Shown here piece by piece: positions 37,947-47,863 of a DNA stretch of 64,000 bases. The translations under genes and the position numbers were made by a program. The notes under the pieces were generated by a model. The model was given only the letters and a program-made list of their open reading frames with translations. It had not been told where the DNA came from and did not search any database. This DNA comes from Micromonospora sp. HNM0581. GTDB taxonomy: Bacteria > Actinomycetota > Actinomycetes > Mycobacteriales > Micromonosporaceae. The stretch is from positions 455,559 to 519,558 of the forward strand of contig NZ_JAASAD010000002.1 of the NCBI RefSeq assembly GCF_012726175.1, given 5' to 3'. Each line of letters starts with the position of its first letter. The first letter of the stretch is position 1.

Positions 37947-40778
37947 GTGGCTCTGGGGCGGGCGTACATCGAGATCGTCGGCGACGTGTCGCGCTTCGCG
38001 CCGCACCTACGAGCGGGGCTGACGAAGGCGCTGAAGGTCAGCGGCATCGCGGCGGTCGGCGCGACCGCCGCCGCCGCGTCGGGTCAGATCGTCGGCCTGA
38101 TCGGGTCGCTGGCGTCGGTCGGTGGCGCCTTGTACGCCCTCCCGGCGGCGGCCGGTGTCGGCGGTGCCGCCCTCGGCGCGCTGATGGTCGCCACCCGCGG
38201 CCTAGGCGAGGCGTTCGCCGCCGCCGCTGAGGACGACATGGCGAAGTTCGAAAAGGCGATCGAGGACCTGTCGCCGCAGGCGCAGCGCCTCGTGCGGGAG
38301 TTCCGGGCCATCTACCCGGTGCTGTCCGAGGTGCGGGTCGCCGCGCAGGACGCGTTCAGCGCGCAGCTAGTGGGGCAGCTGTCCGCGACCGCGTCGGTGC
38401 TTGCTGGTCCGCTGCGCACCGGCCTGGCCGGGGTGGCCGCCGAATGGGGGCGGGCGGCGCGGGCGGTGCTGGAGTTCTCCCGCGAGACGCGCACCGTGCA
38501 GGTGCTGTCCGGGTTGCTCGACACGGCCCGCCTGTCGGTGGGGAACCTGGCCACATCGATCAAGCCGCTGCTGGCCGGGTTCCGGGACATCACCGCGGTG
38601 GCGTTGCCGTCGATCGGCCGGGTGTCCGAACTCGCCGGTGAGGCCGCGGTTCGGTTCGGCACGTGGCTGTCGGCCATGGCCGACAGCGGGGCCGCTGTAG
38701 CGGCGATCGACCGCGCCGGTGTGGTGATGGGTCAGCTGGGCAAGCTGACGGCGAACGTCGGCTCGATTCTCACCAGCGTTCTGAAGGCGGCCGCGGAGGC
38801 GTCCACCGGAGGACTGCTCGCCGGCCTGGTCGAGGTGACGGGCAGGGTGCGGGAGTTCTTCGCCACCGCGGAGGGTGGCAGCGCACTGCTCGGCGTGTTC
38901 AACACGCTGGGCACCCTGGCGGCCGGGCTGGGGCCGGTGTTCACGACGCTCCTGTCGATCGTCGGTGAGTCGGTCGTGCCGGCCCTCGGGTCGATCGCGC
39001 AGGCCATCGTGCCCGCGATGCAGGCCGTGGTGACGGCCCTCGGGCCTGCGCTCGCGGCGATCGCCGGTGCGGTCGGCCCAGTGATGGAGGCACTGTCCGT
39101 CGGCATTCAGGCGCTCGCGCCGGCGCTGGGCTTGATCGGTGAGGTCATCGCGTCGATCGCTCTCGCCGTGGCGCCGCTGCTGCCGGTGATCGGTGAGCTG
39201 ATCACGATGCTGGTCGGGCCGCTGGCGACGGTCCTGAACGCGCTCGGGCCGCTCCTCGCGCCGATCGTCAGCGCGCTGGCCCCGGTGCTGCTCCAGATCG
39301 GACAGACCCTCACCGCGGTCCTCGCGCCGGTCGCCGGGCTGCTGGCCGAGCTGTTCACCCGGCTAGGCCCGCCGCTCGGCAAGGTCGTCGCCGCCCTGGG
39401 CTCGGCCTTCGCGCCGATCTTGACCGCGCTCGGTCCGCTGATCGTCCAGGTCGTGCAGGCGCTGATGCCGCTCATCCCGACGGTCGTGGGGTTGCTGCCG
39501 CCGCTGGTGGACATCCTGGTGGCGATCACGCCGCTGATCGAGCTGGTGGCGCAGCTCGCCGCCGTCGCGGTCGCCCTGGTCGCCCCGCTGATCCGCGTCG
39601 CGGCGGTGCTCGTGGGGTTCCTCGCGGCGAAAGCCGTCGCGCCGCTGGTGTCGGCGATCGCCTCGGCGCTGGTGTGGCTGCTGTCCCCGCTGTCCGGGGT
39701 CGCCGAGTGGCTGGGCAAGGTCGCCGCCTGGCTGACCGCGATTGATTGGGCGGGCGTCGGGTCCGCGATCGGCGGAGCGTTCTCGAAGGCATCGCAGGCG
39801 GTGCAGGGGTTCTTCGAGTCGATCGCGACGTGGTTCGCGGCTCTGCCCGGCAAGATCGGCGCGTTCCTGTCGATGCTGCCGGGACTGCTGTGGGATCTGT
39901 TCACGGACGCGGCTGGGCGGGCGTTGGAGGCCCTGGGCATCGGGATCGGACTGATTCTCTACGCGGTGACGGTGCTGCCGGGGCAGATCGCCGGGTTCCT
40001 GGCGTCGCTGCCGGGCCGGCTGCGCGACCTGTTCCGCGAGACGGCGACCGTGGCGGCGGCGGCGTTCCTGAGGGGCGTGGACGCGGTGGTGTCGTACGCG
40101 ATGGCGCTGCCCGGCCGGGCGGTGTCGGCGCTGTCCAGCCTGCGACAACGGATCGAGTCGACGTTCAGCAACGCGGTCGCGGCCGGCCGCACTGCGGCGG
40201 TGAACAGCTTCAACTCGATCGTGTCGTACATCCAGGGCATCCCGGGCCGGATCTCCGCCTACGCCGGCCGGTTCCTGTCCGCCGGTTCTGGGCTGGTGAA
40301 GAAGCTCGTCGACGGGCTGCGGAAGGTGCCGTCGCTGGGCAGCATCGCGTCGGCGATCTCGGACACGATCAGGCACCAGCTCAACCGGATCATCGGGGCG
40401 ATCAACTCAGGTATCGCGCGGGTCGACGCGGTGCTGCCTGGCTCGCTGCCGCGAATCCCGATGCTGGCGAACGGGGCGATCCTGCGCCGGCCGACGCTGT
40501 TTGTCGGCGGTGAGGCCGGCGACGAGGTGGTCATTCCACTGACCCGGCCCCGGCGGGCCCGACAGCTCGCCGAGGAGTCTGGGCTGCTGTCGCTGCTCGC
40601 CGGCGAGGCGGGCCGGGGCGGGACACCGATCACGTTCGACCGAGGCGCGATCTCTGTGGTGTTCGAGGGTGTCGTACCGACCCGGCAGGAGGCCCTGGAC
40701 ACCGGGCGGGCCGTCGGCGACGGGGTGTTGGAGACGTTGGCCAGGCGGTCCGTGGCCACGACGGTGAGGACGATCTGA
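37947..40778 (+). CDS. Tape measure protein
   Basis: The 943-residue protein is Ala/Val/Leu/Gly-rich with repeating hydrophobic helices (LGPLLAPIVSALAPVLLQIG and many similar), as in actinophage tape measure proteins. It ends with a globular domain (GAILRRPTLFVGGEAGDEVV, IPLTRPRRARQLAEESGLL), the common C-terminal motif of these proteins. Its length would set a tail of moderate length. The start is GTG, and the stop overlaps the next ATG (TGATG). Confidence 0.9.
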   Translation: MALGRAYIEIVGDVSRFAPHLRAGLTKALKVSGIAAVGATAAAASGQIVGLIGSLASVGGALYALPAAAGVGGAALGALMVATRGLGEAFAAAAEDDMAKFEKAIEDLSPQAQRLVREFRAIYPVLSEVRVAAQDAFSAQLVGQLSATASVLAGPLRTGLAGVAAEWGRAARAVLEFSRETRTVQVLSGLLDTARLSVGNLATSIKPLLAGFRDITAVALPSIGRVSELAGEAAVRFGTWLSAMADSGAAVAAIDRAGVVMGQLGKLTANVGSILTSVLKAAAEASTGGLLAGLVEVTGRVREFFATAEGGSALLGVFNTLGTLAAGLGPVFTTLLSIVGESVVPALGSIAQAIVPAMQAVVTALGPALAAIAGAVGPVMEALSVGIQALAPALGLIGEVIASIALAVAPLLPVIGELITMLVGPLATVLNALGPLLAPIVSALAPVLLQIGQTLTAVLAPVAGLLAELFTRLGPPLGKVVAALGSAFAPILTALGPLIVQVVQALMPLIPTVVGLLPPLVDILVAITPLIELVAQLAAVAVALVAPLIRVAAVLVGFLAAKAVAPLVSAIASALVWLLSPLSGVAEWLGKVAAWLTAIDWAGVGSAIGGAFSKASQAVQGFFESIATWFAALPGKIGAFLSMLPGLLWDLFTDAAGRALEALGIGIGLILYAVTVLPGQIAGFLASLPGRLRDLFRETATVAAAAFLRGVDAVVSYAMALPGRAVSALSSLRQRIESTFSNAVAAGRTAAVNSFNSIVSYIQGIPGRISAYAGRFLSAGSGLVKKLVDGLRKVPSLGSIASAISDTIRHQLNRIIGAINSGIARVDAVLPGSLPRIPMLANGAILRRPTLFVGGEAGDEVVIPLTRPRRARQLAEESGLLSLLAGEAGRGGTPITFDRGAISVVFEGVVPTRQEALDTGRAVGDGVLETLARRSVATTVRTI

Positions 40779-43700
40779 TGGGCGAGTACAACCCGGACCG
40801 GCCGTACGTGCTGGGCATGCAGTGGGCGCCGATGGTGAAGGCCCCGATCGTGCTGGACACTGCCAGCGAAGTTGGATACACGTTCCGAGCCGCCACCGAG
40901 CAGGTGGACCGGGTGTGGCTGCGGTCGACGGCGACGCCGCCGGGCAGGCCGGTCCGCACCGAGCTGCTGGTGAACCTGTACCGGTCGGACCTGGTCGCCG
41001 GCACCGGGCCGGTGCGGCGGCTGGTGATCCCCTGCGCCTCTGCGGGACTGCTGACCGGTGCGGCCCTGGCCGGCTCCGCAACATCGGCGTCGGACGCGGT
41101 AGCGAACGCGTCCGACGCGCGGCACATCACCCTGACGGGACCGGACTCTGCTGCCCGGTTCTGGTTCGCGACGACCAGCGCGGCGGCGCAGGCGGCCCTG
41201 TGGCGGCGGCGGATCCTCGACGTGTCGGTGCTGTACGTGATGTCGGGCCCGTTCGCCGACCTCGCCGAGGGTGTGACGCTGGGCCTGGAGCGGCCGTCCG
41301 CCGGTGTGGTGTGGCCGATGGACGTGACGCTGACGGGGCCGGCGCTGCACGACGGGGTGACCGAGGTGCGACGGTCGCGGCTGGGCGAGCTCAACCCGTG
41401 GTGGAGCACTGCGGCGACGCCGCTGACCACAAAGTGGCGGATGCCGTACACGTTCGCGGGCAGCTCGTCGCCGACGTCCGGGCTGACGGCGTGGGCGGCC
41501 TCTGGCGGCACGAACATCAACGTGCGGCTCCAGGCCGCCGGGTCGGTGCCGGCGGATGCCGAGTTTCAGGTGCACTACCTCGCGTTGGAGGTGACGTACG
41601 GGGAGGAGAACCGGGCTGGCGGCGGCGGTGTGGACATCTCCGACGGCGCCGGCCAGCAGGGCGGGGCGTACTACGAGATCCCGATGTTCCAGATGTACAA
41701 CTACGGCTCCAACGTGTCCATGTGGGAGGGCGACCGGTACGCGGTGACGGTCGGCCGGGCGCACTCTGGGCAACTGTCCGTGGCGTCGACGGTGCCGGTG
41801 CCGGTCGACCGGCTGGGCACGGTCGACGCGCTGCCCAGCCTGCGGGGAGTGCAGCTCCGCAAGACGCTCCGCGAGGGAGCCGTCCCGAGCGTGGAGACGG
41901 TCAACGACCTGCCGGCGATCGTCATGTACGCGGGTTCGCCGTTACCCGGCGACGCCGACACCCGCTCGCATGTCTATCTGGCGCAGGCGATCGGCACGGT
42001 GTCCCAGCGGTTCTTCCCCGGCGATCTCGTGCAGCGGATCGTCGACGAAACCGCCGGCACGTACGTGTGGGTGCGGTTCTACGCGAGGCACCTCCCTGGT
42101 ACCCGGGAGCCGCTGCACGTGTCCCAAGCTGACCCCGCGGACCCGTGGCTGAGCCTCGGCCCCTCGGCGGCGATCAGTGTCGACGAGTTCGAGGCGCTGC
42201 CGGAGGTCGCCGACGGGTGGCGGGAGGTCACCCTGCGGCTGGATCCGCCGGTGGAGACAGCCGGCGAAGGTGAGGTGACGTGGTGGGGTATCTCCAGCTC
42301 CGCTGACGACGAGGCTCCCTGGCAGGTCCTCGGTGCGGACGCCGAGCCGGGTAGCGGAGAGCCGACCACGATCAGCGACGCGACGTACGGCGGGGCGGAG
42401 GCGTACGCCACCATCGACGACGCCGACGACTCGTCGACGGACCTGGCGCTGATGCTGGTCCGGGAGATGGACGAGGTGACCGGCCTGGTCGTGCAGCTGG
42501 CCGTGCAGCCGCTCATGGTCGTCGACGACCAGTGCGGCCGGCAGTCTGATGGAATCCCGACTGGCATCCGCTATCACCAGCTGACGTGGGATGCGATCAA
42601 CAGTGAGGTCGTGGCCGGGTGGGGCGCCTACGAGGTGCAGCGGCAGGACGACACGGTGGACGACGACGAGTGGGAGACGATCGCGCGGGTCGCCGCGCCG
42701 AACGTCACCGCCGTTGACGACTACGAGGCGCGGGTGGGTGTCGAGTCGCGGTACCGGATCCGGATGGTGCACCGCATCGGGGTGCCCGGGCCCTGGTCGA
42801 TGCCGGTCGTGGCGACGATCCCCGCGCCCGGGGTGACCGGGCCGCGCGCCGATGTTGGTGTGCTGATCCTGACGAGCAACCACAACCCGGGCAGCAACCT
42901 GGCGTACGTCACGAACCAGGACCGCAGTCCGGGGGAGGAGTTCACGTTCCCGGAGGCCCGGGACGTCGAGCTGCAGGCCATGTACGGCCGGGACTTCCGG
43001 GCGGCGTTCCGCCCGCTGGAACGCGGCGGTGTGGAGTTCACTCGGACGGTGCTGGTGAACGCGGTCGCGGTGCCGGCGCAAACCCTCGACCGGGGATTCC
43101 GCAGCCTGCGGGACCTGGCCTGGGACCAGGTGCCATACGTGTGCGTGCGGGACGAGCTGGACAACCGGTGGCTGGCGACGCTGCTGGTGCCGTCCGGGTC
43201 GGTGCGACGTAAACCGCAGCGCGGGCAGATGCAGCTGGCGCAGGTGACGATCGTGGAGGTGGCGGACACGCCGGCGCCGGTCGACGGTGGGCCACCGCCG
43301 TGCGAGGGGCTGCGACCGGAGGGCCGCACACGGCAGGTGTACGCGACGGCGGACACCCCGGTCGACGTCGGCTGGCACCCGTTGGCCGTCGACGACCAGT
43401 TCGACCGGGAGGTGCCGCCGGGCGGGTTCGGGTCGACGGACCTGCCCGGCGACCCATGGACGGTGGCGTCCGGGCCGCCGGAGGACCTATCGGTGACCGG
43501 CGGCGTCGGGGCGATCCAACTCGCCACAGTGGTGAACGCGAACCCGTACTTCGAGGCCAATGTAGACGGTTGGACGCCTACCGACGCGGAGTTCGTCCGA
43601 TCGACTGAGCAGGCCCACGAGGGTGTGGCGTCGGGCCTGCTGATACCTGACGGCATCCAAACCCACATCTTCGTGGAGTGCGATCCGGGTCCCGGAGGGG

Positions 43701-45001
43701 TGCCGGGCGCGACGTGGCGGATAGCGGCGTGGGTTCGGTGCGAGGCGTCCCGCGACGTTGTGCTGTCGCTCTACTGGTACGACGCCGAGGGCGACCTGCT
43801 GGACTTGGACGAGAGCGACCCGACGGCGGTGCCGGCGAACACATGGGTGCAGCTGGTGTACTCCTCGACGGCCGTCGAGGACACGGCGCTGGTGGGCGGG
43901 GATGTGTACCTGCCGGACGAGGTTCCCGAGTCGCATCGCCTGTTCATCGACGAGGCGGGGGTGGGGCCGGAGCCGGTGGACAAGCACGTCGTCACCGGGC
44001 CCGCCATGCGGGACGTCGACGTGACGGCGCGGCTGCGGATCACCCAGGCCCCTGGAGGGGAGCCGATCCTCGCGTACCTGCACGGCCGACACACCGACGA
44101 CGAGAACGGGTACACGGCTCGGCTCGCGTTCGCTCCGGACGGCACAGTGGAGGTCGGCCTGGAGATGCTGCACGAGGGCGACCCGGTTGTCCTGGCGGAG
44201 CTGGTGACGGCGTACGACTGGCGAGGCGACGAGGTGCCGGTCGCCGCCGGTGACTGGTACTGGTTCCGAATGCAGGTCCGGGGTGAAGTGTTGCGGGCGG
44301 CGGTGTGGAAGGACGCCCCGGATAGCTACTGGCCGGGGTGGACGGTGCAGGCCGTCGACGGGACGCTGTCGGCGGCCGGGCTGACCGGCGTCGGGGCCGG
44401 CCTGGCTCCGGGGAACGGCAACATCGACGGCCGGGTGGAGGTCGACAGCTTCCAGGTGCGGGAGCCGATGGCCGACGTCGACATGCGGGTGGAGGTGCGC
44501 CCGACCGGCGACCTGTGGGAGGTGCGGGTCGAGCACCTGTCGGCGACGAACCCGGAGTACATCTCGTCGGGTTGGAACGTGCGCTGGTCGGACGTGCAAG
44601 CCTGCTTCGAGGTGTTCGACTACGACCTGTTCTTTGCGTGCGTTCCGGCGGAACAGCTGGGGGTGGTGCGGAACCAGCGGCGTTGGCTGCGGGCGGTGTA
44701 CGAGCAGGACGCCGGTGACGGCCAGGCCCAGGTGACGTTCTACACGTCGTTGGACGGGGTGACGTGGGGGGCGGGGGTCTCGGTGGAGGGGTTCCCGGAG
44801 CCATTGGACCTGGACGCGGGGTTCTTCGAGGTCAGCGCCCGTGGCGACGTCACGGTGTCGCAGGTGGAGGTCCGCAACGGGGTCGACGGGCCGCTGATCG
44901 TCGGTCCGGACTTCGAGGCGCAGCCGAAAGGCACCACGGTGTTCGACGACGTGACGGGCGCGACGTGGGAGGTGGACGGTGTCGGGATCTGCGGTGCCTG
45001 A
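40778..45001 (+). CDS. Large minor tail/tip protein with FN3-, CBM- and LamG-like segments
   Basis: This 1,407-residue protein is a mosaic of beta domains. An FN3-like stretch near residues 620-680 contains YEVQRQDDTVDDDEWETIAR. A carbohydrate-binding-module-like stretch near 930-1,060 has NANPYFEANVDGWTPTDAEF and WVRCEASRDVVLSLYWYDAE. LamG-like stretches follow (TARLRITQAPGGEPILAYLH and ENGYTARLAFAPDGTVEVGL). It probably replaces separate distal tail and tail-associated proteins and contributes to surface recognition. It is coupled to the tape measure gene. Confidence 0.75.
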   Translation: MGEYNPDRPYVLGMQWAPMVKAPIVLDTASEVGYTFRAATEQVDRVWLRSTATPPGRPVRTELLVNLYRSDLVAGTGPVRRLVIPCASAGLLTGAALAGSATSASDAVANASDARHITLTGPDSAARFWFATTSAAAQAALWRRRILDVSVLYVMSGPFADLAEGVTLGLERPSAGVVWPMDVTLTGPALHDGVTEVRRSRLGELNPWWSTAATPLTTKWRMPYTFAGSSSPTSGLTAWAASGGTNINVRLQAAGSVPADAEFQVHYLALEVTYGEENRAGGGGVDISDGAGQQGGAYYEIPMFQMYNYGSNVSMWEGDRYAVTVGRAHSGQLSVASTVPVPVDRLGTVDALPSLRGVQLRKTLREGAVPSVETVNDLPAIVMYAGSPLPGDADTRSHVYLAQAIGTVSQRFFPGDLVQRIVDETAGTYVWVRFYARHLPGTREPLHVSQADPADPWLSLGPSAAISVDEFEALPEVADGWREVTLRLDPPVETAGEGEVTWWGISSSADDEAPWQVLGADAEPGSGEPTTISDATYGGAEAYATIDDADDSSTDLALMLVREMDEVTGLVVQLAVQPLMVVDDQCGRQSDGIPTGIRYHQLTWDAINSEVVAGWGAYEVQRQDDTVDDDEWETIARVAAPNVTAVDDYEARVGVESRYRIRMVHRIGVPGPWSMPVVATIPAPGVTGPRADVGVLILTSNHNPGSNLAYVTNQDRSPGEEFTFPEARDVELQAMYGRDFRAAFRPLERGGVEFTRTVLVNAVAVPAQTLDRGFRSLRDLAWDQVPYVCVRDELDNRWLATLLVPSGSVRRKPQRGQMQLAQVTIVEVADTPAPVDGGPPPCEGLRPEGRTRQVYATADTPVDVGWHPLAVDDQFDREVPPGGFGSTDLPGDPWTVASGPPEDLSVTGGVGAIQLATVVNANPYFEANVDGWTPTDAEFVRSTEQAHEGVASGLLIPDGIQTHIFVECDPGPGGVPGATWRIAAWVRCEASRDVVLSLYWYDAEGDLLDLDESDPTAVPANTWVQLVYSSTAVEDTALVGGDVYLPDEVPESHRLFIDEAGVGPEPVDKHVVTGPAMRDVDVTARLRITQAPGGEPILAYLHGRHTDDENGYTARLAFAPDGTVEVGLEMLHEGDPVVLAELVTAYDWRGDEVPVAAGDWYWFRMQVRGEVLRAAVWKDAPDSYWPGWTVQAVDGTLSAAGLTGVGAGLAPGNGNIDGRVEVDSFQVREPMADVDMRVEVRPTGDLWEVRVEHLSATNPEYISSGWNVRWSDVQACFEVFDYDLFFACVPAEQLGVVRNQRRWLRAVYEQDAGDGQAQVTFYTSLDGVTWGAGVSVEGFPEPLDLDAGFFEVSARGDVTVSQVEVRNGVDGPLIVGPDFEAQPKGTTVFDDVTGATWEVDGVGICGA

Positions 45002-46058
45002 CGCGCTCGACCTGCCGCCCGGGGTCGGGCAGCGGTCGGTGTCGTACCGGTTCGACCTGGTGGACGGGCGGACCGGGGTGCGGCGCGGGCCGGTGACGCC
45101 ACTGCGGGACAGCGTCCCGAGCCTGATCCACGACGTGACCGGCATCATCGTGCGGCGGGTGGAGTCGTTGACGCTGGGCGTGGCCGACGCGCGCCGGCTG
45201 CGGCCATTGACCGACCGGGTGGCGATCTCGATGGTCGTCGGCGGGCGGGCGTACCCGCTGGGCCGATACATGGTGGGCGACGCCACCCAGTTGCAGACGT
45301 CGACGGGGTCAACGGCACCGCTGGTCCTGTTCGACGAGATGTTCGTCGTGGACCAGGAGCTGGAGACGGGCTTCGAGGGGGCCGGGCAGCGCGTCGACCA
45401 GGCGGTGCTGCGGCTGCTGGCTGGGCTGCCGATCGGCGAGGTGCGGGTGGACTGGACGGAGCTGACGTCCGTGTCGTCGTGGTCGCCGGGCAACACGCGG
45501 GGGATGGCGTTGCGGGACCTGTCCCGGCAGGGTGGCTTCTTCCTGCCGTGGTTCAACCACGCGGGCCGGCTGCGGCTGATGCGGGCGTTCGAGCCGGCGA
45601 GCCAGCCGCCGACGATCGACCTGGACGCCTCGCGTCGGGTGATCCGCGCTTCGGTGGCGCGCGGGTCGGAGCTGCTGACCGCTCCGAACCGGTTCGTGGT
45701 GGTCAGCAACGACCCGGGGGCGGACGTCGCGCCGGTGGTGGGGGTGTACGACGTGCCGGCGTCGGCGCCGCACTCGATCGCGCAGCGGGGGTTCGTGCTG
45801 CCGAAGGTGGTGGAGGCGCAGCTGCCGTCGCAGGCGGCGGTGACGGCGTACGCGCGGACGCTGGGGATCCAGCAGACGGTGTACGAGTCGGTGGAGTTGA
45901 GCACCCCGGCGGACCCGCGGCACGACGGGTATGACGTGGTGCGGTGGGACGGGTCGCTGTGGCTGGAGACGGGGTGGTCGATGCCGCTGATGCCGGGCGG
46001 GGCGATGCGGCACACGCTGCGCCGGGCGTATCCGGAGACGGATGGTGGTGAGCTGTGA
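44979..46058 (+). CDS. Minor tail protein (DUF5047-like)
   Basis: The 359-residue protein (VGQRSVSYRFDLVDGRTGVR, DSVPSLIHDVTGIIVRRVES, LSRQGGFFLPWFNHAGRLRL) resembles actinophage minor tail proteins in the baseplate-hub position. GTG 44979 is preferred because GGGAGG is six bases upstream; GTG 44994 is an alternative. It overlaps the preceding gene and is itself overlapped by the next start. Confidence 0.65.
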   Translation: MSGSAVPDALDLPPGVGQRSVSYRFDLVDGRTGVRRGPVTPLRDSVPSLIHDVTGIIVRRVESLTLGVADARRLRPLTDRVAISMVVGGRAYPLGRYMVGDATQLQTSTGSTAPLVLFDEMFVVDQELETGFEGAGQRVDQAVLRLLAGLPIGEVRVDWTELTSVSSWSPGNTRGMALRDLSRQGGFFLPWFNHAGRLRLMRAFEPASQPPTIDLDASRRVIRASVARGSELLTAPNRFVVVSNDPGADVAPVVGVYDVPASAPHSIAQRGFVLPKVVEAQLPSQAAVTAYARTLGIQQTVYESVELSTPADPRHDGYDVVRWDGSLWLETGWSMPLMPGGAMRHTLRRAYPETDGGEL

Positions 46059-46672
46059 GGCCAGTGCAGCATCTGCCGGTGAAGGCGCTCGCCGAGGCGG
46101 TAGTCGAGCGGGCGGTCCGCGTGGGGTTGACGTGGCGGCTGCGGCCGGCGACGGTCGTCGGCCCGGCGGAGGCCGGCGGGGTGCGTGGGTTGTACGACGG
46201 GGACGTCGCGCCGATCCGGATGGTGTCGATGGTGGGGCGGCTGCCGAGGGGCGCGCGGGTGTGGGTGTTGTGCACGCCGCCGGCCGGCAACCATGTGGTC
46301 GGGTTCATCGACGCGGGGTTGCAGGTCGGCGAGTTTCCGTGGTCGGTGTCCGCCGGTTGGGGGTCGGCGGGTTCGTCGCATCAGCTGGTGGGTGCGAGCT
46401 GTCATGTGACGTTGACGGCGGTCCGGACCGGTGCGGCGATCACAGCGAACGCGCAGGGGAACATCACGGACTCGACGGTGGGGACGATCGTGGAGGAGTC
46501 GTTGCGGCCCGCGATGACGGTCGTGCAGACGTTCCGGGGTGTGACGACGAGCGGGGCGGTGCAGGCGAACGCGGCCGGGTCGGTGGTGCTGCTGGACATG
46601 CATCCGGGGTCGACGATCGGCACGGGTGACACGGTGACTGCGACGTTGGTGTATCCGATAGCGGGCGTGTGA
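46055..46672 (+). CDS. Minor tail protein
   Basis: The 205-residue protein has an N-terminal strand-rich part with an OB-like look (VGLTWRLRPATVVGPAEAGG, then MVGRLPRGARVWVLCTPPAG). The C-terminal part repeats (HVTLTAVRTGAAITANAQGN) and is probably a beta sandwich. It starts at a GTG overlapping the previous stop and ends the late tail operon before a strong terminator. Confidence 0.6.
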   Translation: MRPVQHLPVKALAEAVVERAVRVGLTWRLRPATVVGPAEAGGVRGLYDGDVAPIRMVSMVGRLPRGARVWVLCTPPAGNHVVGFIDAGLQVGEFPWSVSAGWGSAGSSHQLVGASCHVTLTAVRTGAAITANAQGNITDSTVGTIVEESLRPAMTVVQTFRGVTTSGAVQANAAGSVVLLDMHPGSTIGTGDTVTATLVYPIAGV

Positions 46673-46690
46673 CCTGCCGCCGGAGACAGT

Positions 46691-46720
46691 GCAGCCCCGG
46701 ACCGCGAAATCCGGGGCTGC
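46691..46720 (+). terminator. Terminator of the late tail operon
   Basis: The perfect 11-bp stem GCAGCCCCGGA (46691-46701) pairs with 46710-46720. A TTCACGTGGAGA leader-like motif follows at 46727. Confidence 0.85.
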
Positions 46721-46799
46721 GCTGCGTTCACGTGGAGACACCAGCATAGCGGGCGGGTCGCAGATGGGGCAAAGCGGCCCGCCGTCCGTACATACATTA

Positions 46800-46828
46800 T
46801 TGACGCTAGACCCTCCGTGGCATACAAT
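46800..46828 (+). promoter_or_regulatory. Consensus-type promoter TTGACG-17-TACAAT (P4)
   Basis: TTGACG at 46800-46805, a 17-base spacer and TACAAT at 46823-46828, then GTTTCTGTAC. This is the clearest sigma-70-type match in the window and defines the -10 used by the other promoters of this family. It drives the ParA-like gene at 46868. Confidence 0.85.
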
Positions 46829-46867
46829 GTTTCTGTACGCATTGCCCTGCTTGTGGAGGAGGAACGG

Positions 46868-47800
46868 ATGGGTCAGCCGCTGCTCGTGGCCTGGGGCCAC
46901 GAGTTCGTGGACGAGGTGCTGGACGCCCTCGGCCCGGACCTGGAGATGGAGGTCGTGGTCGGCAAGCCGACCGTCGACCAGTGGCGAAACGCGCCGCTCG
47001 TGCTGATCGACGCGCACTGCCGGACGCTGGCGAACGGGATGCCGGCGCACCCGTGGATGGAGGTCGTCGCGCCGGAGGCGCTGTACGGCGACCGGCTGGC
47101 CGAGGTGATCCGTGCCTGGCAGGCCGACTATCCGGACGCGGCTGTGTGCTCGCTGCCGCGCGGCGCGCAGACCCTCCGCGACATCGTCGCTGCGGCGGCC
47201 GTCGGCGGGCGGGCCCGTGAGGTGCGTGTCGGTGTGGTCGGCGGGCATGGCGGCGCCGGAGCGACCACCCTCGCGGTGGCGATCGCGCTGGCGGCGGCCG
47301 ACGAGGGTCGGCGCACTCTGCTCGTCGACGCGGCCGGTCGCGGCGGCGTCGACGACCGGCTCGGCACGCCGGTGATGGCGTTGCAGGTGGTCGACGCGCC
47401 GGACGTGCCGGCGCGGGAGATCGAGCGGACGTCGGCCGAGGTGAAGGTGGTGGACCTGGACCGGGCGCTGGACGGCGGCCAGGTCGACGCGGCCCGGCTG
47501 TGCGACGTGGTGCTACTGGTCGCGAACGTGCAGCGCAACGCGATGGCCAGCCGGCGCGTCGCCCAGCGGCTCGCCGGTGCCGGGGTCCGGTTCGCGGTGA
47601 TGCCGACGTGGACGGACGACACGGCGGCGCAGGCGCTCGCCGAGGAGTGCGCGGTGCGGCTGCTGCACGAGGTGCCGCTGGACCCGCCGTCGGTGTTCTC
47701 GGACGGCCGCGTGTACCTGGTCGGGCGCTGCGACCTGCTGACCCTGGCGCGGGAACTGGTGCACCACGCGCCGCACTTCGCTGCCCGGACGGCAGCCTGA
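46868..47800 (+). CDS. ParA/CpaE-like (Ssd-type) P-loop ATPase
   Basis: This 310-residue protein has a response-regulator-like N-terminus (PLLVAWGHEFVDEVLDALGP) and then the deviant Walker A GGHGGAGATTLAVAIALAAA of the ParA/MinD/CpaE superfamily, with VKVVDLDRAL and VVLLVANVQRNAM as later switch regions. It most resembles the septum-site-determining/CpaE-like proteins that accompany type II secretion and cell division. In this phage arm, a ParB-like gene lies 8 kb downstream, so a partition or anti-host role is possible. ATG 46868 follows GGAGGAGGAAC. Confidence 0.75.
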   Translation: MGQPLLVAWGHEFVDEVLDALGPDLEMEVVVGKPTVDQWRNAPLVLIDAHCRTLANGMPAHPWMEVVAPEALYGDRLAEVIRAWQADYPDAAVCSLPRGAQTLRDIVAAAAVGGRAREVRVGVVGGHGGAGATTLAVAIALAAADEGRRTLLVDAAGRGGVDDRLGTPVMALQVVDAPDVPAREIERTSAEVKVVDLDRALDGGQVDAARLCDVVLLVANVQRNAMASRRVAQRLAGAGVRFAVMPTWTDDTAAQALAEECAVRLLHEVPLDPPSVFSDGRVYLVGRCDLLTLARELVHHAPHFAARTAA

Positions 47801-47818
47801 CCGTCCCCGGCCCGTGCC

Positions 47819-47835
47819 GTACATTGACCCTGTAC
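47819..47835. promoter_or_regulatory. Isolated GTACA-N7-TGTAC palindrome
   Basis: GTACATTGACCCTGTAC has the same half-sites as the palindromes at P1-P3 and P5 but no TACAAT follows at the normal distance. It lies 29 bases before the HTH gene and embeds TTGACC. Confidence 0.65.
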
Positions 47836-47863
47836 GGCGTCCGGCTGTGGGAGGAGAGGAACG

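Noticed and set aside
43487..47248. Long open minus-strand frame of about 1,250 codons opposite the minor tail genes
   Set aside because: It is His/Arg/Pro-rich with no recognisable domain or ribosome-binding site. In DNA this GC-rich, antisense frames stay open by chance. The plus strand encodes convincing tail proteins.
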